Shown: positions 45,726 to 55,259 of the stretch, in pieces
Position numbering within the stretch: position 1 is the stretch's first letter
Layout of the letters: each line of letters begins with the position of its first letter
Assembly: GCA_949358305.1 (NCBI GenBank)
Contig: OX442315.1
Location: forward strand, 13,728,427 to 13,792,426
Direction: 5' to 3'
Length of the DNA stretch: 64,000 bases
Source: Strigamia acuminata
Lineage: Eukaryota; Arthropoda; Chilopoda; Geophilomorpha; Linotaeniidae
Made by a program: the position numbers and the translations under genes
The notes under the pieces: generated by a model
Seen by the model: only the letters and a program-made list of their open reading frames with translations
Told to the model about the DNA's origin: nothing
The model's database searches: none

Positions 45726-45992
45726 CATCATCATTATCATCATCAACAACAACAACAGGTTTCCCTTTTACAACAACAATATCATCCCCAGGCCTAGAAG
45801 CAACAATAATTATCCTAGCAGGGTCCCCTGCTGCTCCTCTCTGACGCTTATTCACTGTACTTTGAGACAAAGTATTGTGGATAAACAAAGAAATCAATAA
45901 GAAAGTAATTTGCAACTGTAAAATAATGAGAATTTGAGACAATGTGTGAGTTTTTCTGGTTTTGTAGTCAATGTTTGAGTTACCTTGACCAT
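44628..45992 (-). CDS. Poly-asparagine secreted protein, array gene 6
   Basis: Exons 45984-45992, 45915-45285 and 44722-44628; total 244 residues. It has two Asn runs, the first preceded by an Asp/Asn-rich DDDNDDDN stretch. The C-terminal half is different: a run of GEKG(G/S)(V/L)KPK-type repeats of about 9 residues, five copies, rich in Lys and Gly. The last exon ends one codon earlier than in genes 2-5 because CGA is replaced by TGA after EY. The alternative last exon is 42530-42508. The upstream module is at 46133-46182. The signal peptide is unchanged, so selection or conversion seems to preserve the secretion signal while the body varies. Confidence 0.65.
44878..45103. mobile_element. 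Tc1/mariner-type MITE, copy 5
   Basis: Full-length copy with AGGAGTTTCATTAAATGAGC ends and TA flanks. Confidence 0.75.
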
Positions 45993-46509
45993 TTTGCAGC
46001 TAGAAATGAAGATATGTTGTTTTATTGTTGGTATTAGGTGCGTTCAGATTCAGAGTTGAATGTTGATGACAAAGCGAAGGAATTTTTTAGTTTGCTTTGC
46101 TTAGTAAAGGAATTCAGTTTATGTGGCGGTGGAGAATCAGTTTACACAATACATCCTTTATCATAGCTATTACATTGTTAAGTCCTGCTGCAAACAGTTC
46201 ATTCAAATGTTAGTTATAGTTTTATTTTAAGTGCATGTAAAAATTATTGGGTATGAGAATATTTCGTTTTTGTGTATGTTTGTTGTTTTGTAGGTTTTAT
46301 AAGTTTGATTTCCCACATTGAATCTCAATCTCCACATGTCAGCACCTTTTTTTTAACTAAAAAATATACAATTTATTACGGGAGAGAAAATTGACATAAA
46401 ACCTTAGTTAAGCTAAAATCCGGCATAAGGTTCACAGATGGAGTGTATTTTGGATCCACAAACTAATATATTAAAAGCAGCTTAAATTTACAAACAAAAA
46501 GGTACTTAC

Positions 46510-46635
46510 AGTTAGCGCTAATTTTGGCTCTCGCCCAACTATTCACTTTTCCCGTGCTGAATTCGGCTCGGACGAAATCCACTTGTGTGGTCGAAATCAT
46601 TCCAAGCGTGTGGATAAACAGCATCGGGTTGCTTT
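46510..46635 (-). pseudogene. Isolated serpin-like exon
   Basis: A 126-nt minus-strand open segment between an acceptor (AAATGCAG) and a donor (GTAAGTACC). It encodes TTQVDFVRAEFSTGKVNSWA, followed by RAKISAN. This matches the serpin segment VDF..a......IN.WV...T.gkI. No other serpin exon was found within 500 bp on either side. It may be a relic, or one exon of a gene with long introns whose neighbours are not recognisable. Confidence 0.5.
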
Positions 46636-47169
46636 CTGCATTTGTCTTCTCTGCACAGTGTTATTATCACGTCTGAATGAATGTAACATCGGTGTTCAGA
46701 AGTAAATGAAAAAAAAATTTAAAAAGTTAAAAAAATAAATTAATAAATCGAATTTTAGTCGCATGCTGTGTTGTTGTGGCTCGTTCCCCTCATTTGCTCT
46801 TTGAACATGAGCGTAGGGCGACACCTGGCAGAAGGTAAAAAACCTTATACAGTAAGGGGTTTCAAAAATGACACGATATATGGACTGTAATGATTGTCCA
46901 ATAATCACAATCACTGCTTTAGTGAGGACTCATGCCACGTCCAAGTGATGACTTTTATTCATATATTTTATTTTATTTTATTTTATTTTACTCTCGATTC
47001 CAATATTAGTCTTCCAAAGCCATCAAATGTATTTATTTTAATGCTTAAACAAAAGTTTACAACCACAAACCTCATTTTACATTATTACAACAAAAAATAA
47101 TAATTCCTATACTACAACACAAGATTAATCCAAATTACTAATTAACAAACAACAACAACAACAACAAAA
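46636..47169. other. Intergenic / 3' UTR of the MYND gene
   Basis: AT-rich with repeats of TTTTA near 46965-46990. The part near 47100-47169 is probably the 3' UTR of the minus-strand gene. No other coding potential. Confidence 0.4.
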
Positions 47170-50100
47170 CTAATCCTTATATCCAAAACAAACTAATTTA
47201 TGATTCAAGATTTTCCAATCACTAATTTGACAATCCTCACTACAATACCCCTTCTTACAAATCGAACATTTGAAATTCGCCCCTCTATCCCCACAAAACC
47301 GACACCTATCCAAATCCCTTTCACCCCTGGCCACCAAAAGATCCAAATCATCCATGTAAATCTCCTTGCCGCCAGCCAGCGTCTCAATGTGCGGATTGAC
47401 AATCCCCAACCCACAACCAAACCCAAATCTCTCCCGAACCTCCCTAACGCCCAAAACAACAGCAACACGCACAGTTGCAACGTCGCCATTTCCATCCTCG
47501 ATTACAATCTGCATATCCGATTCGGTGATAACAGGCTCATCCACAACCACGCATTTTAACACAAATCCCGAGTATTCCGCATCCAAATCGGCTTCCCGCA
47601 ACGTCAGCGACTCAAAACTCTCCAAATCCGGCTTAAAATCATTCGCACCCGCTTTCATCATCCTGCTCGCATGGCAGACATTTTTCAAAATGGCCTCCCG
47701 GTGAGCCCTGATCAAATCCACACGGAAAGACTCGGTCAGTTGATAACTTCTACGTACCTCAGTTGCCTCCTTGATCGGTAAAACAAAGGTTCCACTCGAT
47801 ACAACCACCATTTTCGACGCTATTTCGGACTTAAGCTTCTCTTCGACGGGCGGGAACGGCGTCAAACGGTTCACTTCGGCATCGCAACCCAATCTGAAAT
47901 ACTTCCGAACTTCGCCACGAGTGGCGCCGTGGCGCTGTAAGCACGACGCCATTTTGATACACGACTCGGGCACCATCCGATGATCGCTCGGCGCCGCCCG
48001 CAAAAAGCCACGAAAAGCCGCGATGGTTTCTTCCACGTCGGCGTTTTCGTATTTCCACAACAGTTGCGCTCTCCAGAACATCAGTTCGACATCGTCGGGG
48101 CAATACTTCAGCGCTCGATCCGCCACTTCGATCGCCCTCTCGTAGCGGAAAATCGAACCGAGCAAGTTGCAATGCAGTCTGGGAAACCACGCATCCTCCG
48201 GGTACTTTTCCAAACTTTCTTCAAAAAATGCCAACGACTCGTCGACGTCCGCGACCAAAACCAACACGAAACAAACGCGCAAATCGGCGTCGAATTGTGA
48301 TTTTTCGTCGCCAGTCAACTGCTTCATGCGCCAAACGAGCGCCATAGCCGCCTTGTGGAATGCCGAGTTCCAATCCAAGATGGCGCCCGAAATGCGCAGA
48401 CCCTGCGCGAGTTGGTGAATCGCCGCTTCGAAGTTGTAACCGTCCAATTTGCACAGCAAATCACCGGCGAGATGGAAATGATCGACAGCTCGCACTAAAT
48501 CTCGAGCCGTTACCGATTCTCTCATCGATTTCAGCTCCGCCAAGTCGATGTTTATCGATACGCTATCCGAGTAATCGAATGAAAACATCGCGAAGCGCCG
48601 CCTCCTTGGGAATTCCGAAAACCTGCGCAGCCGCAGTTCAACAAAATCAACATGCTTGTCGACCAATTCGCGAATGGCGGTTTGTCTCTTGTCTTCTTGA
48701 ACCACCAAATCCCGTTTGTCCTCTTCCACACCCCCGATTTGTTTGTTTAAGTTCTTATTTTCCGTTTCCGGCCCATCGTTTATCGCGTAATGCGCCAGTT
48801 TGAGAATCGCCTTTTCGCTATTCCGCTCGGCCGCCATGGTGAAATAAAAATCGGCTATGACCAAATCGCTTTCCACCCCTCTGCCCTGCGAGTAGAACCT
48901 CCCTAGTCGCATCGCTGCGTCGTTGCTTCCATTTTCGGCCGCCTTTGCGAACCAATCAACGGCCTGCCCCAAATTACCCGAAATACCAATCGATTTTTCG
49001 TAGCAAATCCCCAGCTCGTATTCCGCTTCGTTCACGCCGACGTTCCGTTGACCCTCGCTTCGGTTCAGCGGAAAACTCGCTGCTTTTAGGAACGAACTAA
49101 ACGCCAGTTTCGAGTTCTTCTCGATACCGAAACCGGAAGCGGCCATCAACCCCATCAAATAATAACCACCGGCGAAATCGCTCGCTTCCTGCGCGACATC
49201 CCAGAGCAACTGAAAGGCATAATCTACATCCTTCGCCATCCGCATCCCTTCACCTTCCAGAAGACATTGCGCTTGATAAACACTCACTTCCGGGTCCCGG
49301 ACGTTCGACAACCGCAATATTTCCTCGCACACTTCATCCCAGCTCAGATGGGGCCCGAATCTCTGCGTCAACACCTTGGTGAGCTCCGCCTTGTTGTTTT
49401 TGAATTTCTCCGCGACAGCGCCGTCGGGTGGCAACTTGGCCAACTCGCAATATTTTTTATCTTCTACGACGCTTTCACCACTTTTGGCCAATACCAGAGC
49501 AATGTCGAAGCATTTACGCGCCTTCCGGTGTTTCTTCATCACCACGTAAACGTTTCCCAGGCGCTGATGGCCGCGGAACCAGTCGGGATTTAACGACACC
49601 GATCGCTTCGCGTCTTCCAGCGCCATCTTGATTAGGCTTTCTTCCGGCATAAATTCGTTCGTTGCGCGTAAATACGCCGACGAACGATTCGCGTAGATTT
49701 TAGCGAGTTGTTGCTTATTTCGAGTCAACTTGAGCGCCGAACTGTACGAATCAATCGAGTTCGTTATTTTCCCGTTGTTGACGAGAAAGTTCCCGTTGTT
49801 ATTACTCTCGTCCGCCATTTTATCTATTTTTGTACAAGGTGCCCGGATGATGATGCGGCTGTCAAATTTCGCCACTAGGGGCTTCAGCTGTCGGTAGATG
49901 GCTTCCCACGAGTCGTCGTCGGTGATGACGTCATGCAATTGCAGGTAGCCATGTTGCAAATCGTTCAAATTGCGCAGCGTGAGCGCGAGTTCTTCGGATA
50001 AATTGTTTTCGGGTCCGAAATCCGTGCCGAGGAGGATGTGGGTGAGGAGTTTCAAGTCCCACAGTTCGCTTTCCCCGGATTCCATCAATAATTTCTGTCT

Positions 50101-50528
50101 CCGGCTCGCGGTAATCCATGCTCGTCTGCCGATGGTTTTCGCGAAGTTTTCGCCCTCTTGCGGCGTGTTTTGCCAATCGCGTTGGCTACTGAAGCGCCAT
50201 ATGTCGTAGAACACTTCTCGGATGACGTTTGTGATGTAGTTTGCGAAATAGCAGATCAGATCGACGTAATTGCGACGCGATGACAGAATCTGAGTAAATA
50301 AAAATATATTTTGATTAATAAACGATGTTACGATGTAATGACTAAATCGGCGGCCATTTTTGAAGTTCAATGGAGAAAAAGTCGTTTGTTGTTTAAAATT
50401 TCATTACCTTAGTTTGTTGTGCTTCTTCTGGGGTTTCCTTTGGTACCTTTTGATGAATAAAAATATGTTTGGTTTGGTTAAATTAATTTTTTGTTTTGTT
50501 TTGTTACCTTGAGTGGAAGTAGAACCAT
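47170..50528 (-). CDS. HEPN-like / TPR / Sel1 / MYND protein, complete gene
   Basis: Exons 50508-50528 (MVLLPLK), 50408-50446 and 50289-47170, all phase 0 with clear GT..AG ends; 1059 residues. Reading straight through from 50370 would include intron. Residues about 20-165 resemble the DZIP3-like HEPN domain (LWDLKLLTHILLGTD, NLSEELALTLRNLNDLQHG, then DDSWEAIYRQLKPL); this is by eye. TPR units follow (FLVNNGKITNSIDSYSSALK), then Sel1 repeats (GGYYLMGLMAASGFGIEKN) and a second TPR block. The C-terminus has the shared pre-MYND module (YSGFVLKC..DEP) and a MYND finger (CRFC, CSIC, GYCSEDC, W, H-x3-C). Probably an adaptor; closest to the gene at 2-2857. Confidence 0.85.
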
Positions 50529-51799
50529 GATGGTTGTTTATCCGTTTCAAAATGGCGAATTTCGGTTCTGTGGTGGTGGAAAAATGCGTTTGTTTAATGG
50601 TTTGAGGCGGATTTTATGATTTTTTATTGTTTGTTGTTCTTTGTGGATGTTTTAGTGCGAACTTACTGGGATATTTTCCGTCTGCAACAATGAGAAGTTT
50701 CGTTTAAATTGGTTTGTTGACGGCTCGGTCGTTTGGCGATAATGTCACACCGTCAGAAGAAACGAGGCAAGTCCCGCACGAGTTCTGACGTCATAAGAAC
50801 GAAGTGTGTTTATCGCGTCGTAAAAATAAAATTTATTTTTCAATTCTGGGAGAGTGGTGTAAATTATAAGTTCTTTCGACGATTTTGGTTTGTATTTCAG
50901 CTTACGACAATATAAATAATCAAATTGACGAAATTTTAAGATTTAATTCCACGCCACCGAGTGTTGGTGTTGAGAACTATTCATCTGAAATTAAATCTAT
51001 ACGTAAATATTTTGATGTAATTTGACTGTTTCACGTTTGGTTTTGTTATTGAATAATATTAAAACAACAATTTCTAACACAATTCGTGGTTTTCATTTAT
51101 TTAAAACTACAAACATCGCGCTAACCAATATTTATGTTTTTGTTGTTTCGTTTTATAAGTAAAAGGCAATTTAAATTCTTAAATTTTTCCATTTTAATTC
51201 AATTAACTGATGATGGCCCGTTTGTTTGAACAATATTATGCTTTTATTGATATTTTTTGATGGTGGATGCATCACCTGCAAGCATCATAACAATAGGAAG
51301 TGTGGCAGCCATTTTGAATTTGGTTTTAAAAACTGAAATCTGGCATAAACCATTTAAACAAAATAGTTTTTGCAGTTTTTGATGATGGCTTATGTAGCGG
51401 CGCATCATAGTATTTGAGGTTAATTTGTATTGATAAAATTAAATCAAAATAAGCTTTAAAAATATTTTATTTTTATTAATTTTATATTTTTTTTAATCTG
51501 ATCAACTGAGGTGGGCCCCCCCAGGAATCTCTGATCCTGGATTTATGGCTATTTTATGGAATTTCGTTTTGATCAATTCCGTTACAATATACAGTATATT
51601 GTTTGTACCATACATTTTTAAATAAACTTTTACAATACAAAAAGCTCACTCCATAGTCCATAATATAAATCACATCATGATTTTAAATCATTTAAAAATA
51701 TGTATATGGCGCTATCCAATGTTTGTGTTTGCTACTGCTAGATGGCGCCACTTCTGGACGCAGTAATTGCATTACAAATGACGAAAATACCAAGTAAAC
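50529..51799. other. Intergenic with a diverged array-unit fragment
   Basis: 50529-51100 is the promoter side of the MYND gene with nothing else recognisable. From about 51125 to 51800 the sequence aligns with array units (TAAGTAAAAGGCAATTTAAA, then GATGGTGGATGCATCACCTG). The microprotein frame is truncated here by a TGA after about 45 codons. No poly-Asn exon is attached. Confidence 0.5.
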
Positions 51800-52059
51800 T
51801 ACTACCGTAAGACCGTTTCGCTGTTTCTCATTATTCAATATTTCATTTATCCCTTGTTTAGTCTTAATTTATTATTCATTCTAGTATTTATTGTAATTTA
51901 ATCAAATAAATCATTTGTGTGTTTCATTTTACTTACCTTGGTATTCATTTAACCCCAAGACAACATTTTAGCCAGATATAAGTCCTGTAAACGGCATTCA
52001 ACTGCATTATTTACCGTAACTTATTTTTTGTGTAATTTGTTAATTAAAACCCGGAGCAC
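51800..52059 (+). mobile_element. LTR 3'-end fragment
   Basis: It contains TAAGTCCTGTAAACGGCATT and ends TTAATTAAAACCCGGAGCA, matching the terminal parts of the LTRs at 16998-18355 and 54103-55167. No internal retroelement sequence follows. Confidence 0.5.
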
Positions 52060-52465
52060 AAAAATCACGAATAAAAAATTATTAACAAAAAACTTAAGTA
52101 AAGGAATTCTTGCTTATCTTCTAAAAATTGGTTCTAAATTTGTTCCCAGCCTTGTCGCATTTGGATTTATTATTGAATAATATTCAATCAACTAATTCTG
52201 ACACAATTCATGATTTTCATTCGTTTAAAAATGTAAACATCGCGCTAACCAATATTTACGTTTGCTACTACAAAATGGCGCCATTTCTCGACGTTCCAAT
52301 ACAATTACAAATGACAAAAAAATTACCAAATAAACTCAGAAGCAATGTTTATTTGAAAGATAAAAAATGTGCAATAAAACAAGTCCTTCCAAACGACACC
52401 AAACCCGAACAAAAACCAATCAACAAAACTTGTGTATTGAAATTCTTGCTTAATCTTCCAAAATT

Positions 52466-53415
52466 CTATGCAGCCGGCTTGGCAGTAGTAGCATCACCTA
52501 CAGATAGCAAAAATTCAACACATTTTTAATCAAACAAAATTACACAACAAAAATAAAAATTTAAAAAAAAAAACCACTGACACAACCCTACACAACAATA
52601 ACCATTCAATCCAACGCAAATAAACTTTATTTACGCAATTAAAATCACTAATAAAAATCACATTTATGACGTCAGAGCACAGCCATCCGTAAAACAATAA
52701 GAAAAACTGAACAAAACTGAACAAAACAAACAGAAGTAGTTTGAACTTCTCAAATTGAATCCAAATCTCCAAATGTCAGCAGTTTTTGTTTTTAAACTAA
52801 AAGAATCTTCAATTTCTTACCTGCTGCTTTTTTGCCTTTGCCTTTGCCTTTGATGCCTTTGTCTTTGCTCTTCCCCTTCACACCTCCAGAACGCCCTCCA
52901 ACTCCATCATGCCCTTTTCCTTTTCGACCTCTACGACCCCCTCTACGTCCCTTACCTCTCCTACCTCCCTTACCCCCACCATGCTTTCTACCGCCCGCTT
53001 TCTTAGTACCCCCAGCAGCCCCAGCACCCCCGGCACCTCCAGCACCCCCAGCAACACCAGTACCACCAGCATCCCCAGCATCCCCAGCATTAGGTTTGGT
53101 TATCTCGCGAGGTCCAGGTGCCCCAGGTGCCCCAGCATTTCCAGACCCGCCTGGTGCCCCGGGAGCCCCGCCGCCACCACCACCACCACCACCACCACTA
53201 CCACCACCACCATCACCACCACTAGGTTTGCTTGGTGGTGCACCAGGGAACCCTATTGCTCTTCGGTGACGTTGATTCACAAGACTTTTAGACAAAATAT
53301 TGTGGATAAACAAGGAAATCAATAAGAAAGTAATTTGCAGCTGTAAAATAATGAGAATTTGAGACTGTGTTAGTTTTTGTAGTTTTGTAGTTAATGTTTT
53401 AGTTACCTTGATCAT
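52466..53415 (-). CDS. Secreted Gly-rich family member without poly-Asn (gene 7)
   Basis: Exons 53407-53415 (M-I-K), 53340-52821 and 52497-52466; total 186 residues. Signal peptide LQITFLLISLFIHN, KR-type processing region and C-terminal GKGKGKKAAG match the array genes. The Asn blocks and their Cys-Pro are absent. In their place are a run of Gly (GGDGGGGSGGGG-like) and a collagen-like GAPGAPG and AGGAGGAGGAG stretch with no Cys. The last exon gives (G)DATTAKPAA, similar to (V)TTVKPAK of gene 1. The promoter module is at 53553-53602. It may represent the pre-expansion form or a copy that lost the Asn blocks. Confidence 0.65.
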
Positions 53416-53602
53416 TTTGCAGATAGAAATTAAAATATGTTGTGTTATTGTTGGTATTATGTGTGTTCAGATTCAGAGTTGAATGTTGATGACAAAGAGA
53501 AGGAATTTTAGTTTGTTTTGCGTAGAAAAGGAACTAGTTTATGTGGCAATGGAGAATCAGTTTACACGATACATCCTATATCATAGTTATTACTTTGTTA
53601 AG

Positions 53603-54102
53603 TCCTGCTGCAAACAGTTCATTCAAATGTAATAAGTTATGGCTTTATTTTATGTGCTTATAAAATTTATTGGGTGTGAGAATATTTGGTTTTTCTGCGT
53701 GTTTGTTTTTTCGTTTTTGTGTAGGTTTTGTAAGTAAAAGGCAATTTAAAATTTAAAATTCTTATATTTTAATTCAATTAACTAATGATGGGACATTTGT
53801 TTGAACAATATTATGCTTTAATTCACGTTTTTTGATGATGGATGCTTTACCTGCAAGCGTCATAACAACAGGAAGTGTGGCAGCCATTGGAATTTGGTTT
53901 TGAAATCTGAAACCTGACATAAAGCATTTAAAAAGCCAATCTTTGTTTTTACATTTTGTGATGATGGTTTATGTCGTGGCACATCATAGTATTTGGGAAT
54001 TAATTTGTATCAATAAAATTAGACCAAAATAAGCATTAAAAATATTTTATTTTATTTTTATATTTATGGCTATGTCTTGTTAAAGCAACCAAATGCCAAA
54101 AT
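53603..54102. other. Diverged unit flank, interrupted by the retrotransposon
   Basis: Aligns with array sequence upstream of the poly-Asn genes. The microprotein relic (from about 53835) is broken by a stop after about 22 codons. The unit sequence stops at GCAACCAAATGCCAAAAT, where the LTR begins. Confidence 0.5.
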
Positions 54103-55167
54103 TGTGGTGACCTCAAATATTCCTATTTGAGTGCGCACCATATTTCCAAATTGTCTTATAAACATATTCAACAAGCTTATATGTTTTATTTCAATGTAAA
54201 TTGAAATAAAACATACATTAATAAAATATAAAACAAGACACAATATTACCCAAATAATATTGTGTTTTGCAGCAAGTTTTGGCCCAGCAACAGCGTCAAC
54301 CAATCGCGCTGCAGCGTGCATTGCTTTGATGATGCTGCTAGGCGTGTGCCTGGGCGGAGCATCCCTTCCCCTCGCGCGTGCCCGGCTCGATTGTTGCACA
54401 CGACCCGAAGGCGGCCGTGTGTGATCTTCATGCAACTCGTCATCTGCGCAGCTTTTCTGAGCAGATTTAGAAGTGAGCCAAACGGTTTTGGCCCACTCTT
54501 CCCGCATTCTTGATTCTGCTTCCAAACCATTCACATCTGTGTCAAACTTATGCCAACCATTGCTAAGTGTGATCTGTGATATCTGGAAGAGTTGAGATTC
54601 ATTGCTGGTCTGTACCCACTGTACGGAATAGCGCTTTCACTGCTTAAATTACTACGCGTAATTTAAGCCATTTCTGTGTGGAATTGACATAGAGCTTGCT
54701 CTGTCAATTTGAAGGCTTTGTGTTGAGTTTAACTCCACAAGGCAGATTGTGTTAAGACGGATTGTTACGTCGAGCTTGCTCCGTAATAATCACTTTCACT
54801 GTGTGTGAGAAGTATTCTCGTGTCGAGCGTGCTCCACGAGGATTTTAGAATATTTAGCAACGTATTTTAGCGTCGAGTTTACTCCGCTAAAATCCCGCGC
54901 TCACACGACGCCGTCGACGCCATCTTGGAGCCAACGGTCAACTGTGAGTGTACATTTGAAGAAGAAGCCAGATCGACCCCAAACATTTTAAATAATACCT
55001 CCTTTGTATTTTGAACGATTAAAACTATCTAATTTTTCCTTTACTCTGTGTAAAATCATTCCCCTAGACAAACATTTGGCCACAGAGTAGAAGTCCTGTA
55101 CGGCATCTCTACGACGATTGCTTATTGAATTTACATAATTTAATAAGTAAAAACCCGGATCGCCGCA
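54103..55167 (+). mobile_element. 5' LTR of the Ty3/Gypsy-type retrotransposon
   Basis: 1065 bp from TGTGGTGACC to GATCGCCGCA, bounded by TG..CA. The primer-binding site follows two bases later. The body has repeated GTCGAG(C/T)..GCTCC motifs (54640-54900). A candidate splice donor CT|GTGAGT lies at 54944 and could join the 5' leader to the acceptor before the third ORF. The 3' LTR and target duplication are outside the window. Confidence 0.8.
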
Positions 55168-55169
55168 CT

Positions 55170-55187
55170 TGGGGGCCCGTCCGGGAT
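55170..55187 (+). promoter_or_regulatory. Primer-binding site, proline-tRNA type
   Basis: TGGGGGCCCGTCCGGGAT starts two bases after the LTR CA end. It differs at one base from the well-known tRNA-Pro primer site of murine leukaemia-type retroviruses (CTC there, CCC here). This fixes the LTR end. Confidence 0.8.
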
Positions 55188-55259
55188 TGTTTTGATTGTT
55201 AAAATCCGATTTTTGCAAAAAGATCCTTTATTTCCATTGTTCTTTTTCAATTTGACAAA

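Larger units (their letters stand above)
18873..46300. repeat. Tandem array of poly-Asn secreted-protein gene units
   Basis: Units read from right to left (minus strand) as promoter module, three or four exons and a 3' flank with MITEs. Six genes lie in the array, with starts at 21144, 25109, 31161, 35166, 41218 and 45992. Units differ by insertions and deletions of transposons, giving empty and filled sites that date events relative to each other. A seventh, diverged gene is at 52466-53415, outside the main array. Confidence 0.85.

Noticed and set aside
50290-50370. N-terminal 27 residues of the long MYND frame starting MNFKNGRR
   Set aside because: An acceptor TTTACTCAG precedes ATTCTG at 50289, and two short upstream exons join in phase 0; the 27 residues are intron.
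52128-52529. 133-codon plus-strand frame next to gene 7
   Set aside because: It overlaps the last exon and 3' flank of the minus-strand gene and matches array spacer sequence, which is noncoding in the other units.
54070-54534. Minus-strand frame across the 5' LTR boundary
   Set aside because: It crosses the LTR insertion point and has no conserved features; chance frame.
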